Assembly: GCF_017795885.1 (NCBI RefSeq)
Contig: NZ_CP059297.1
Location: forward strand, 2,795,001 to 2,859,000
Direction: 5' to 3'
Origin: Brevundimonas sp. AJA228-03
GTDB lineage: Bacteria > Pseudomonadota > Alphaproteobacteria > Caulobacterales > Caulobacteraceae
DNA: 64,000 bases
Numbering within the stretch: the first letter of the stretch is position 1; every line of letters starts with the position of its first letter. Below the pieces are notes generated by a model. The model ran no database searches. It was not told the origin of the DNA and was given only the letters and a program-made list of their open reading frames with translations. Below, in pieces: positions 1-8,976 of this stretch. The position numbers were made by a program, and so were the translations under genes.

Positions 1-601
1 GACCGTCGACACCGGCGGCGTCCTGCGCGGCACGCCGGAGCGTCTGTCGCCGCTGGTCTTCCTGCGCGACACCCCCCTGACCCACGCCGATGCGGCGCTC
101 CGGGCCCTGGCGGCCGAGGTGGGCGAGGACGGCGACACCCTGACGAGGCTGCACCGGCTGATGTCCACGATCCATGGCACGGTGGCCTTCAGGGTTGGAT
201 CGACCACGGTGGATCACACCGCCGCCGACGCCTATGCCCAGAAACAGGGCGTGTGCCAGGATCACGCGCAGATCTTCATCGCCGCCGCCCGGCGCATGGG
301 CATTCCGGCGCGCTATGTATCGGGCCATCTGCACCGGTCCGACGGGGTCGAAAACCAGGACGCCGCCCACGCCTGGGCCGAGGCCTGGATCGAGGACCTC
401 GGCTGGGTCGGGTTCGATGCGGCCAATGGCATCTGTCCGACCGAACACTATGTCCGCGTCGCCTGCGGCCTGGACGCGCTGGGGGCCTCGCCCATTCGCG
501 GAACCAGCTATGGCGGCGGGCGCGAGACGATGACCGTGGCCCTGCGTGTGCGCCAGATGCAACAGACCCAGCAGCAACAGCAAAGCCAGGGCTGGTCATG
601 A
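1..601 (+). CDS. Transglutaminase-like cysteine protease domain protein (5' truncated by window edge)
   Basis: The reading frame is open from the first bases, so the gene starts upstream of the window. The visible part ends with a transglutaminase-core fold: a catalytic Cys in QGVCQDHAQ, a His in DAAHAWAEAW, and an Asp in GFDAANG. The C-terminus is Gln-rich. Proteins of this type are encoded beside Anbu peptidases together with an ATP-grasp and an alpha-E protein, and an Anbu gene follows here after about 90 bases. The cluster is thought to act in peptide ligation or cleavage, but the substrate is unknown. Family assignment is firm; the function is inferred from context. Confidence 0.85.
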   Translation, partial: TVDTGGVLRGTPERLSPLVFLRDTPLTHADAALRALAAEVGEDGDTLTRLHRLMSTIHGTVAFRVGSTTVDHTAADAYAQKQGVCQDHAQIFIAAARRMGIPARYVSGHLHRSDGVENQDAAHAWAEAWIEDLGWVGFDAANGICPTEHYVRVACGLDALGASPIRGTSYGGGRETMTVALRVRQMQQTQQQQQSQGWS

Positions 602-688
602 TCCGTTCAGGGGTCGTCCTGTTGTTCGAATCTGTTAGCGTCGTCGCTTCTGATGAGTGGCGGTCCGGTTCGGGCCGAGTCTTCTGAT

Positions 689-1465
689 ATGACCTACTGC
701 GTCGGCATGCTGGTGGATGAGGGGTTGGCGATGATCGCCGACACCCGGACGAATGCCGGTGTCGACAACATCTCGTCCTATCGAAAGCTGCATGTGACCG
801 AGGTGCCGGGCGACCGGGTCATCGGCATCGCCACGGCCGGAAACCTGTCGGTGACCCAGACGGCCCTGGCCATGGTCGCCGAGGGCGTGCGGATGCCGGG
901 CCACGATGTGCCCGAAACGCTGGAGACCTGCCCGACCCTGTTCCGCGCGGCCCAGCTGGTCGGCTACTGCCTGAACCAGGTCCGTCAGGACCTGCAGCCG
1001 ACGGTCGAGGCCGACGCGCTGAAGATCACCGCCTCCATGCTGCTGGGCGGCCAGGTCCGGGGTGGCAAGATGGGGCTGTATCTCATCTACGCCCAGGGCA
1101 ATTTCATCGAGTGCGGCACCGATACGCCCTACCTGCAGATCGGCGAGCTGAAATACGGCAAGCCCATTCTGGACCGCGCGCTACGCCCCGACACCCCGAT
1201 GTCAGAGGCGGTCAAGCTGGGGCTCATCAGCTTTGATTCCACCATCCGGTCGAACATCGCCGTGGGTCCGCCGTTCGACATGATCGTGATCCCGCGCGAC
1301 AGCCTGCACGGCGACCAGCGCCGGATCGAAACCGACGATCCCTATTTCAAGGACCTGGGTCGACGCTGGTCAGAGGCTCTGGCCAACGCCCACCGCGCCA
1401 TGCCCGACCCGCCGTGGATGGCCGACGCGCCCCCGCAGCGCCCCTCGATGACGGTGGTCAGCTAG
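689..1465 (+). CDS. Anbu-type proteasome-like peptidase
   Basis: The product has 258 residues and belongs to the Ntn-hydrolase (20S proteasome) superfamily. The start at 689 is preferred over an in-frame ATG 36 bases upstream because it gives MTYCVG, placing a Thr directly after the initiator Met as the N-terminal nucleophile, as in Anbu proteins. The following motifs DEGLAMIADTRTNAG and SSYRKLHV fit that family. Anbu peptidases assemble into ring- or washer-like oligomers; their substrate is not settled. The transglutaminase gene just upstream is the usual partner. HslV is less likely because no HslU gene is adjacent and the N-terminal motif is Anbu-like. Confidence 0.88.
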   Translation: MTYCVGMLVDEGLAMIADTRTNAGVDNISSYRKLHVTEVPGDRVIGIATAGNLSVTQTALAMVAEGVRMPGHDVPETLETCPTLFRAAQLVGYCLNQVRQDLQPTVEADALKITASMLLGGQVRGGKMGLYLIYAQGNFIECGTDTPYLQIGELKYGKPILDRALRPDTPMSEAVKLGLISFDSTIRSNIAVGPPFDMIVIPRDSLHGDQRRIETDDPYFKDLGRRWSEALANAHRAMPDPPWMADAPPQRPSMTVVS

Positions 1466-1483
1466 ACCCTGCGTCGATCGCCC

Positions 1484-1515
1484 TTGACCGTTCCACTGTT
1501 ACAGCATAGTGGAAC
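1484..1515 (+). promoter_or_regulatory. Putative promoter with 8-bp palindrome (candidate operator) before the his operon
   Basis: A perfect inverted repeat, GTTCCACT - 10 bases - AGTGGAAC, spans 1490-1515 and ends 7 bases before the start of the TrpR-like regulator gene. A -35-like TTGACC lies at 1484-1489, directly against the left arm, so a bound protein would cover the promoter. The palindrome is seen directly. Its role as an operator for the adjacent YerC-like regulator is inferred. Confidence 0.5.
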
Positions 1516-1522
1516 GCGCTCA

Positions 1523-1843
1523 ATGACCGACACCCTCCGCAACACCGCCCCGGCCCGGGCCGCAGACGACAGGGATGCGCTCTGCGACGCCTTTCTGTCG
1601 CTGAAGACGCGCGCGGAGATGGAGGCCTTCCTGTCGGACTTGTGCACCCCGGCCGAGATCCGCGCCTTCGCCGAACGCTGGGCTGTCGCCCGGCTGCTGG
1701 ATCAGAAGTCGAAATCCTATCGAGAGATCGCGATCGAGGCCGGGGCCAGTCCCACGACCGTCGTCCGCGTCGCGCGTTTCCTGCGCGAGATGCCGCATCA
1801 GGGCTATCGCCTGGTGCTGGACAGAACCCACAGATCAGCCTGA
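1523..1843 (+). CDS. YerC/YecD-family TrpR-like transcriptional regulator
   Basis: A 106-residue protein of the Trp-repressor superfamily (YerC/YecD subfamily). It is all helical, with FLSDLCTPAEIRAFAERW followed by a helix-turn-helix SYREIAIEAGASPTTVVRV near residues 70-90. The start at 1523 is chosen because the longer ORF would begin inside the palindrome at 1490-1515. It sits 10 bases before hisG, as the first gene of the histidine operon. Homologues in Firmicutes (HisR) control histidine genes, so a role as his repressor is likely here, but the ligand is not known. Confidence 0.82.
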   Translation: MTDTLRNTAPARAADDRDALCDAFLSLKTRAEMEAFLSDLCTPAEIRAFAERWAVARLLDQKSKSYREIAIEAGASPTTVVRVARFLREMPHQGYRLVLDRTHRSA

Positions 1844-1853
1844 GTCCAACGCC

Positions 1854-2735
1854 ATGAGTACCGTCCAGGGGCGACTTCGCATCGCCGTGCAGAAATCCGG
1901 CCGTCTGGCCGACCGCAGCCTCGACCTCGTCCGGGATGCGGGCCTGCGCGTCGTGAAGGGAGCCAACGATCTGCTGTACAAGGTCGAGAACTATCCGATC
2001 GACCTGCTGCGGGTGCGCGATGACGACATCCCGACCTTCGTCGCCGACGGCGTCTGCGATCTCGGCATCGTCGGCGAGAATGTGCTGGAAGAGGGCAAGA
2101 ACGGCGGATCGAACGCCTCCATCGTGATGCCGCTGGGCTTCGGCCGATGCACGCTGAAGCTCGCCTGCCCGCCCATGCTGGACTATGCGGGGCCCGCCTC
2201 GCTGCAGGGCCTGCGCATCGCCACCTCCTATCCGAAGATCCTGCGCCGCTATCTGGACGAGCAGGGCATCGGGGCCGACATCGTCGTCATGCGCGGCGCG
2301 GTCGAGGTGGCTCCCCGGCTGAAGCTCGCCTCCGCCATCTGCGACCTCGTCTCCACCGGCGCGACGCTGGAGGCCAATGGCCTCGTGGCCAAGGAGACCG
2401 TGTTCGAAAGCCAGGCCGTCCTGATCCAGTCGCCTGTCGCGCCCGAGCCCGGCCTGCAACACCTGCTGGAGTCGATCATCGAGCGGATGGCCGGCGTGGT
2501 CAGTTCGCAGGGTGCCAAATATGTGATGCTGAACGCGCCCCGTTCGGCACTGGACGCCATCACCGCCATCCTGCCCGGGGCCGGTGCCCCCACCGTCATG
2601 CCGCTGATGGGCCGCGACGACGCGGTCGCCGTCCACGCCGTGTGTCAGGAAGCGGTCTTCTGGGAAACGCTGGAGAAGCTCAAGGCGGCCGGGGCCTCGG
2701 CCATTCTGGTCCTGCCGATCGAGAAGATGATGTGA
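1854..2735 (+). CDS. hisG: ATP phosphoribosyltransferase, long form
   Basis: Catalyses the first step of histidine synthesis: condensation of ATP with PRPP. The protein has 293 residues and contains the N-terminal RLRIAVQKSGRLADRS motif, DLGIVGENVLEEG, and the PRPP-loop-like segment CDLVSTGATLEANGL. The final 70 residues (from about 225) match the C-terminal regulatory domain of the long, histidine-inhibited form, so no HisZ partner is needed. Its stop overlaps the hisD start (TGATG), showing translational coupling. Confidence 0.96.
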   Translation: MSTVQGRLRIAVQKSGRLADRSLDLVRDAGLRVVKGANDLLYKVENYPIDLLRVRDDDIPTFVADGVCDLGIVGENVLEEGKNGGSNASIVMPLGFGRCTLKLACPPMLDYAGPASLQGLRIATSYPKILRRYLDEQGIGADIVVMRGAVEVAPRLKLASAICDLVSTGATLEANGLVAKETVFESQAVLIQSPVAPEPGLQHLLESIIERMAGVVSSQGAKYVMLNAPRSALDAITAILPGAGAPTVMPLMGRDDAVAVHAVCQEAVFWETLEKLKAAGASAILVLPIEKMM

Positions 2736-4057
2736 TGGGCACGCTTTCCATCAAGCGCATCGACTGGTCGGGCCTGGACCGACAGGGTCGCCTCGACGCG
2801 CTGGCCCGCCCCTCGCGCCGCAGCGAACGCGACGTGCAGGATGTCGTCAGCGGCATCTTCGAACAGGTCGCCCTCTCCGGCGGTCTGGCCGTCAGCCAGT
2901 TCGCCGAGCGGATCGACGGCTTCAGGCCCCGCCGCATCGCCATCACGCCCGAGGCCGTCGCCGCCGCCCGCGACGCCCTGCCCCCCGCCGACACCCGCGC
3001 GCTCCGGGTCGCCGCCGAGAACGTCCACGTCTTTCACCAGGCGACGAAACCGGAGGACACCGCCTTCATCGAGACCACCCCCGGCGTGAAATCGAAACTG
3101 GTCTGGCGACCCATCGGCGCGGCCGGGATCTACGTCCCCGGCGGCACGGCGCCCCTGTTCTCGTCGCTTCTGATGCAGGCCATCCCGGCCGAGGTCGCGG
3201 GCGTCACGTCCCGCGTCGTCGTCACCCCGCCGGCGAAAGACGGCAGCGTCCACCCGGCCATGATCCTGGCCGCGGCCGAGGCGAACCTCGACGCCATCTG
3301 GCTGATCGGCGGGGCCCAGGCCATCGCGGCTCTGACCTATGGCGTCGTGCTGGACGACGGCGAGATCCCGGCCTGCGACAAGCTGTTCGGCCCCGGCAAT
3401 GCCTATGTCGCCGAGGCCAAGCGTCAGGCCGCCGCCCTGCCGAACGGCCCCTCGGTCGACATGCCGGCCGGACCGTCGGAGCTGCTGGTCATCGCCGACC
3501 GCTTCTGCGACCCGGAGATCGCCGCCGCCGACCTGCTGAGCCAGGCCGAGCACGACGCGGACGCCCAGGTCATCCTGGTCTGCGAACGCGCCGCCACGAT
3601 CGACGCCATCCTGGCCGAGGTCGAGGAACAGCTGACCACCCTGCCCCGCGCCGACATCGCCCGCGCCTCCCTGGCGGAGGCCCGCGCCATCCTCGTGTCC
3701 GACATGGCCGAGGCCTGCGCGGTGTCCAACCTCTATGGCCCCGAACACCTGGCCCTCCAGGCCGAGGACGCGGACGCCCTGGTGGCCTCCATCCGCGCTG
3801 CCGGAGCGGTCTTCGTCGGTCGCTGGGCCGCCGAGACCCTGGGCGACTACGCCGCCGGCCCCAGCCACGTCCTGCCCACCGACGGCGGAGCCCGGACGCT
3901 CGGCGGCATCACCACCGCCAGCTTCATGACCTCCATGTCGGTCCAGACCGTGACCGAGGCCGGGGCCGAACGCCTCGGCCCCATCGCCGCCCGTCTGGCC
4001 CGGCTGGAGGGCCTGGAAGCCCACGCCCGGGCCGCCGATCTGAGGAGTGCGGGATGA
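2735..4057 (+). CDS. hisD: Histidinol dehydrogenase
   Basis: Performs the last two oxidations of histidine synthesis, L-histidinol to L-histidine, with NAD and zinc. The protein has 440 residues, a usual length. Visible signatures are KLFGPGNAYVAEAKRQ, DMPAGPSELLVIAD, LLSQAEHDADAQ, the catalytic Glu-His pair in YGPEHLALQ, and GPSHVLPTDGGART. The ATG shares one base with the hisG stop. After the stop comes a 162-bp palindromic repeat before the next gene. Confidence 0.97.
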   Translation: MGTLSIKRIDWSGLDRQGRLDALARPSRRSERDVQDVVSGIFEQVALSGGLAVSQFAERIDGFRPRRIAITPEAVAAARDALPPADTRALRVAAENVHVFHQATKPEDTAFIETTPGVKSKLVWRPIGAAGIYVPGGTAPLFSSLLMQAIPAEVAGVTSRVVVTPPAKDGSVHPAMILAAAEANLDAIWLIGGAQAIAALTYGVVLDDGEIPACDKLFGPGNAYVAEAKRQAAALPNGPSVDMPAGPSELLVIADRFCDPEIAAADLLSQAEHDADAQVILVCERAATIDAILAEVEEQLTTLPRADIARASLAEARAILVSDMAEACAVSNLYGPEHLALQAEDADALVASIRAAGAVFVGRWAAETLGDYAAGPSHVLPTDGGARTLGGITTASFMTSMSVQTVTEAGAERLGPIAARLARLEGLEAHARAADLRSAG

Positions 4058-4073
4058 GGATCTTCAGCATTCC

Positions 4074-4235
4074 CCTTCTCCCCTTGCGGGAGAAGGGGAC
4101 CGAGCGAATGCGAGGTCGGATGAGGGGTGACTCCCGGTCTCGCCGGTCGGGGACTGCTCGCCTTATCCCATCTGCGTCCTCGTACCCCTCATCCGTCAGC
4201 CTTCGGCTGCCACCTTCTCCCGCAAGGGGAGAAGG
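4074..4235. repeat. Palindromic intergenic repeat A between hisD and hisB
   Basis: The ends are perfect 23-bp inverted repeats (4074-4096 and 4213-4235). Each end is itself a hairpin with arms of the CCTTCTCCC/GGGAGAAGG type. No ORF of the his pathway is encoded. The element almost fills the hisD-hisB gap. It looks like a non-autonomous mobile or REP/MITE-like element that forms a long RNA stem-loop in the his mRNA. Confidence 0.8.
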
Positions 4236-4244
4236 AGACCCGAC

Positions 4245-5672
4245 ATGACCCTTCCCGCCCCCTATCCGCCCCTGGTCGCCGGTGGCGAAGGCCTCGACGC
4301 CTATCCCGGCGACCCCTCCGCCCTCGCCGCTCGCATGGCCCAGGTCTACGGCGTCGCCACCGACCGGGTTCTGCCCGTCCGGGGCCTGACCCACGGGCTG
4401 GAGCTGGTCTTCCGCCTCGCGGCCCGCGATGGCCGCTCGGTCGAGGCCCCCGACGCCGAGCCCTGTGCCGGTCTGGCCCGCCTCTATCGTGCGGCGGACG
4501 GCGACCGCGCCGCCGTGGTCATCCGCGCCCTCGGCTCGCCCGAGGCCGTGGCCGAGATGGCCGAACGCGTCGCCCCCGCCCTGCTGGTCGTGGACGAGGG
4601 CCTGGTCGAGTTCGCCGACGGCCCCTCCGCCACCACCCTGATCGGCGACCACGCCAATCTGGTGGTCCTGCGCAGCCTGTCGCTGGCCTATGGTCTGGCC
4701 GGTGCCCGCGTCGGCGCAGCCCTGGCCCAGCCCGGCACCCTGGCCACCCTGGCCGAGGTCGTCGAACCCTATGCCCTGCCCGAGCCTCTGGTCCGCCTCG
4801 CCATGCAGGCGCTCGATCCGTCGCGCATGATCGAAACCACCGAACGCATCGCCGCCGTCCGCCGCGAACGCGAGCGGCTGGTGCGCCAGATCGGCCGGGT
4901 CATGGTGGTGGAGACCGGTGTCGGCCCCATCCTGATGGCGCGCCCGCTGGACATCGAGGCGACCCTGGCCGACCTGTCGAAATACGGCATCGCCGCGGAT
5001 CGCTCGGGGGAGCGGGTCCGCCTGCCCGTCTCGATCAAGGCCGAGGTCAACGACCGGCTGCTGACCGCGCTCGGCCTGACGCCCGCGAGGACCCGCGCGC
5101 ACCGCGTCGGACAGGCCGTCCGCGACACGAAGGAGACCCGCATCGTCTGCGCCGTGGACCTGGACGCCGCCGGCCCCATCCGGATCGAGACGGGCGTCGG
5201 CTTCTTCGACCACATGCTGGAACAGGTCGCAGCCCACGGCGGATTCTCGCTGCGTCTCAAGTGCGAAGGCGATCTGCACACCGACCCGCACCACACGATC
5301 GAGGACTCGGCCATCGCGCTGGGTCAGGCCCTGAAACAGGCCTTGGGCGAGCGGCGTGGCATCCAGCGCTATGGCTTCGTCCTGGCCATGGACGAGGCCC
5401 AGGCCAATGTCGCTATCGACCTGTCCGGGCGTCCCTATCCGGTGTTCGAGGGCACCTTCTCGACCCCCTTCATCGGCGAATACCGCACCGACCTGACCGC
5501 CCACGTCTTCCGCTCCCTGGCCGAGCATCTGGGGGCCGCGATCCAGATCTCGGTCAAGGGCGACGACGACCACCACAAGACCGAGGCCGTCTACAAGGGC
5601 TTCGGCCGCGCGCTGCGTCAGGCGATCCGCGTCGAGGGCGACGCCGTGCCGAGCACGAAGGGGGTGCTGTGA
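4245..5672 (+). CDS. hisB: HisC-like pseudo-aminotransferase domain fused to imidazoleglycerol-phosphate dehydratase (HisB)
   Basis: The protein has 475 residues. Residues from about 281 to the end are an intact HisB: GVGFFDHMLEQ, DPHHTIEDSAIALGQ and DDHHKTEAVYKGFGRALR carry the metal-binding His and Glu residues. HisB dehydrates imidazoleglycerol phosphate in histidine synthesis. Residues 1 to about 270 align by motif with histidinol-phosphate aminotransferase (fold type I). However, the PLP-lysine position in RSLSLAYGLAGARVG is Leu147, the usual DEAY is DEGL (117-120), and the NPNNPTG loop is gone. The N-terminal part is shorter than HisC (about 350) and cannot form the PLP aldimine. A separate HisC must act elsewhere in the genome. 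Confidence 0.9.
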   Translation: MTLPAPYPPLVAGGEGLDAYPGDPSALAARMAQVYGVATDRVLPVRGLTHGLELVFRLAARDGRSVEAPDAEPCAGLARLYRAADGDRAAVVIRALGSPEAVAEMAERVAPALLVVDEGLVEFADGPSATTLIGDHANLVVLRSLSLAYGLAGARVGAALAQPGTLATLAEVVEPYALPEPLVRLAMQALDPSRMIETTERIAAVRRERERLVRQIGRVMVVETGVGPILMARPLDIEATLADLSKYGIAADRSGERVRLPVSIKAEVNDRLLTALGLTPARTRAHRVGQAVRDTKETRIVCAVDLDAAGPIRIETGVGFFDHMLEQVAAHGGFSLRLKCEGDLHTDPHHTIEDSAIALGQALKQALGERRGIQRYGFVLAMDEAQANVAIDLSGRPYPVFEGTFSTPFIGEYRTDLTAHVFRSLAEHLGAAIQISVKGDDDHHKTEAVYKGFGRALRQAIRVEGDAVPSTKGVL

Positions 5673-5688
5673 TGGCCGCTCTTCGGCT

Positions 5689-5858
5689 CCCTCTCCCTTT
5701 GGGAGAGGGCTTGAGGCTCGGCAAGCGCAGCGCGCCGCCAAGCCGAAAGGGTGAGGGGTTACAATGCCAGCCGGTGAGGTCGAAACCCCTCACCCTTTCG
5801 CGCAAGGCCGATCGCCTTCGGCTCTCGCGCGCTCAAGCCCTCTCCCTGTGGGAGAGGG
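5689..5858. repeat. Palindromic intergenic repeat B between hisB and hisH
   Basis: A 170-bp element. The ends are hairpins of the type CCCTCTCCC...GGGAGAGGG (5689-5709 and 5838-5858). They are inverted copies of each other, and the match continues inward (GGCTTGAG against CTCAAGCC). Inner arms around GGGTGAGGGGTT and AACCCCTCACCC also pair. It fills almost the whole gap, ending 4 bases before the hisH ATG. It differs in sequence from repeats A, C, D and E but has the same architecture. Confidence 0.78.
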
Positions 5859-5862
5859 GCCG

Positions 5863-6462
5863 ATGACCGTCGCCATCGTCCACCTGGGGGCCGGCAATAC
5901 CGCCTCGGTCCAGTTCGCGCTGGAGCGGCTGGGCGCCGACACCCGCATCACTTCCGATCCCGTCGAGATCGCCGAGGCCGAACGCCTGGTCCTGCCCGGC
6001 GTCGGTGCGGCCGGCTATGCCATGGAGCGGATGGCGGCGCTCGGCCTGACCGATGTCATCAAGGCCTTCGAACGCCCCCTGCTGGGCCTGTGCCTGGGCC
6101 AGCAGCTGCTGTTCGCCGAAAGCGAGGAGAACGGCGGTGCCGCCATGCTGGGCTTCATATCGGGGACGGTCCGGCGCATGCCCGTCCGCCATGACCTGCC
6201 GGTCCCGCACATGGGCTGGTCGCAGCTGCATAAGCTGAAGGACGACCCCTTGCTGCAGGGGGTGAGCGAGGGCGACTACGCCTATTTCGTCCACTCCTAT
6301 GTCTGTCCCGACACCGGGGCCACCATCGCCTGCGCCGACTACGGGGCCGAGGTCCCGGCCATGGTCCGCGCCGGAAACCGCTGGGGCTGCCAGTTCCACC
6401 CGGAGCGATCGGCCGGGGCCGGCGCGCGGATTCTGAAGAACTTTTTGGAGGTGGCGGCGTGA
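5863..6462 (+). CDS. hisH: Imidazole glycerol phosphate synthase, glutaminase subunit
   Basis: A class I glutamine amidotransferase of 199 residues that supplies ammonia to HisF. The nucleophile Cys is in LLGLCLGQQLLF; the catalytic His and Glu are in CQFHPERS. VLPGVGAAGYAM is the oxyanion-strand region. The ATG at 5863 is used because the longer in-frame ORF would run through palindromic repeat B. hisA and hisF, the latter encoding its partner, follow downstream. Confidence 0.96.
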   Translation: MTVAIVHLGAGNTASVQFALERLGADTRITSDPVEIAEAERLVLPGVGAAGYAMERMAALGLTDVIKAFERPLLGLCLGQQLLFAESEENGGAAMLGFISGTVRRMPVRHDLPVPHMGWSQLHKLKDDPLLQGVSEGDYAYFVHSYVCPDTGATIACADYGAEVPAMVRAGNRWGCQFHPERSAGAGARILKNFLEVAA

Positions 6463-6477
6463 ACCCTCTTCCCTCTC

Positions 6478-6523
6478 TTTCGTCATCCTCCGGCGAGCGC
6501 AGCGAGACCGGGGCATGACGAAA
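6478..6523. repeat. Short repeat-D-type palindrome between hisH and hisA
   Basis: Nine-base perfect inverted ends, TTTCGTCAT (6478-6486) and ATGACGAAA (6515-6523), enclose CCTCCGGCGAGCGCAGCGAG. The 14-mer CGTCATCCTCCGGC also occurs at the left end of the larger repeat at 59207. This is probably a reduced copy of that family, lying 14 bases before hisA. Confidence 0.6.
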
Positions 6524-6537
6524 ACTATGGTGACGGC

Positions 6538-7272
6538 ATGATCGTCTATCCCGCCATCGACCTGCGAAACGGCGTCTGCGTGCGGCTGATGCATGGCCGC
6601 TTCGACCAGGTGACCGAGTACGACACCGTCCCCGCTGCGCGCCTGACCGCCTTCGTCGCCGAGGGCGCGACCTGGGTCCACATCGTCGACCTGGACGGTG
6701 CGGAGGCAGGCCGAGCGGTCCAGCACCGGCTGATCGGCGACCTGGCCGGCAGCCTGGATGTGAACATCCAGTCCGGCGGCGGCGTCCGCACCCTGTCCGA
6801 CGTGCGCAACCTGCTGGACGCGGGCGTCAGCCGCGTGGTCGTCGGGTCGCAGGCCGTGACGGCGCCGGCCGAGGTGTCGGCCTGGCTGGGCAGGTTCGGC
6901 CACCAGCGCCTGACCCTCGCCTTCGACGTCCGGGTGGGCGAGGACGGCGTACCCGTCCCGTCCCTGAAGGGCTGGACCGAGGCCGCGCCGATAGACCTGT
7001 GGACCGCGCTCGACCGCTATCCGCCCGGCACGCTGGAGCACGTCCTGATCACCGACGTCGGTCGCGACGGCGCCCTGACGGGTCCGAACCTCGACCTGCT
7101 GGCCGAGGTCATCCGGCGTCGTCCCGACCTGAAGGTCCAGGCGTCCGGTGGCGTCTCCTCCCTCGACGACCTGACGGCGGCCAGGGCCATCGGCTGCGAC
7201 GGGGCCATCGTCGGCCGCGCGATCTACGAGGGTCGCTTCACGGCCCGCAACGCCATAGAAGCCGCAAGGTGA
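6538..7272 (+). CDS. hisA: Phosphoribosylformimino-5-aminoimidazole carboxamide ribotide isomerase
   Basis: A TIM-barrel isomerase of 244 residues that converts ProFAR to PRFAR before the HisH-HisF step. Visible features are the N-terminal catalytic Asp in VYPAIDLRNG, phosphate-binding IQSGGGVRTL and QASGGVSSLDD, and DVGRDGALTGPN with the second catalytic Asp. It resembles HisF in fold, but the PAIDL and DGALTGPN motifs decide the assignment. Confidence 0.96.
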   Translation: MIVYPAIDLRNGVCVRLMHGRFDQVTEYDTVPAARLTAFVAEGATWVHIVDLDGAEAGRAVQHRLIGDLAGSLDVNIQSGGGVRTLSDVRNLLDAGVSRVVVGSQAVTAPAEVSAWLGRFGHQRLTLAFDVRVGEDGVPVPSLKGWTEAAPIDLWTALDRYPPGTLEHVLITDVGRDGALTGPNLDLLAEVIRRRPDLKVQASGGVSSLDDLTAARAIGCDGAIVGRAIYEGRFTARNAIEAAR

Positions 7273-7291
7273 TGGCCTCCTCCCTTCCTTT

Positions 7292-7420
7292 CCGCTCATC
7301 CCCGCGAAAGCGGGGACCCAGTCCTTTCGCGAGGCCGGGTGTCCGGGATCGATGCTGCAGGACATTCGGTGTCGATCATCGCCCAAAACACTGGGTCCCC
7401 GCTTTCGCGGGGATGAGCGG
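7292..7420. repeat. Palindromic intergenic repeat C between hisA and hisF
   Basis: A 129-bp element with perfect 31-bp terminal inverted repeats (7292-7322 and 7390-7420). Each end contains the hairpin CCCCGCGAAAGCGGGG or its complement. The interior of about 67 bases has no recognised gene. It has the same architecture as repeats A, B and E but its own sequence. Confidence 0.8.
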
Positions 7421-7453
7421 AGATCGGGATGCGGTCCTGGCGAGGCTGACGGC

Positions 7454-8217
<764 letters not shown>

Positions 8218-8221
<4 letters not shown>

Positions 8222-8976
8222 TCGTGAAGACCCAATCCTCCCCCATCGGGGGAGGGGGACCGCGAAGCGGTGGAGGGGGCCAACCCCGGGCACCGCGTTC
8301 GGAGCATGCCCCCTCCGTCTCTCCGCTTCGCTCCGATCCACCTCCCCCGACGGGGGAGGATCTGGACACCCTCGATTTCGCAAAGGGCGGCGGCCTGATC
8401 CCGGCCGTGGTGCAGGATGCCGACACCCTGCAGGTGCTGACCCTCGCCTATATGGACCGGGCCGCGCTCGACGAGACGATCGAGAGCGGAGAGGCCACCT
8501 TCTTCTCGCGCTCGCGCGGCGGACGGTGGCGAAAGGGCGAGACCAGCGGCAACCGGCTGAAGGTCGTCTCCATCACGCCCGACTGCGACGGCGATGCCCT
8601 GGTGCTGGCCGTCCGTCCGATGGGTCCCGCCTGCCATCTGGGAACCACCAGCTGTTTCGGCACCGAGGATGCGCCGGGCCTCGGCCGCATCGCCCGTCTG
8701 GAAGCCACCATCGCCGAACGCGCCGCCGCCGATCCGGCCACCAGCTGGACCGCCCGCCTGCTCGCCGAGGGGCCGAAGCGGGTCGCCCAGAAGGTCGGCG
8801 AGGAGGGCGTGGAGACCGCCCTGGCCGGGGCCGCCGGCCCGGACGAGGAAGTCGCATCCGAGGCCGCCGATCTGGTCTATCATCTGCTGGTTCTGTTACG
8901 GGCGCGTCAAATGTCGTTTCAGGACGTGCTGGATGTGTTGGCCTCACGCGCGCGACCGGCCACACACGCGGACTGA
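8218..8976 (+). CDS. hisI: Bifunctional phosphoribosyl-AMP cyclohydrolase / phosphoribosyl-ATP pyrophosphatase with repeat-encoded N-terminus
   Basis: HisIE carries out steps two and three of histidine synthesis. Cyclohydrolase motifs include [38 protein letters not shown] and the metal-binding Cys residues in [11 protein letters not shown]. The pyrophosphatase part has [17 protein letters not shown] and [13 protein letters not shown]. The length is 252 residues against about 203 in E. coli. The excess lies at the N-terminus, where codons 6-48 are encoded by palindromic repeat E. The ATG overlaps the hisF stop and no ATG, GTG or TTG start lies between the repeat and the conserved [13 protein letters not shown], so the repeat must be translated. 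Confidence 0.94.
8235..8361. repeat. Palindromic repeat E inserted inside the hisIE reading frame
   Basis: The ends are ATCCTCCCCCATCGGGGGAG-type hairpins (8235-8255 and 8341-8361), inverted copies of each other with one mismatch. The interior, including GGGGGACCGC, GGTGGAGGGGGC and CACCGCGT, is shared with the element at 61088-61205, so this is a dispersed family. The element is open in the hisIE frame and encodes a Gly/Pro/Arg/Ser-rich stretch. Confidence 0.85.

Noticed and set aside
2645..4024. Long minus-strand frame over hisD
   Set aside because: It mirrors hisD, has no recognised motif and no ribosome-binding site.
4127..5866. Long plus-strand frame overlapping the hisC'-hisB fusion
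   Set aside because: It is in another frame, is extremely Arg/Pro-rich and runs through repeats A and B.
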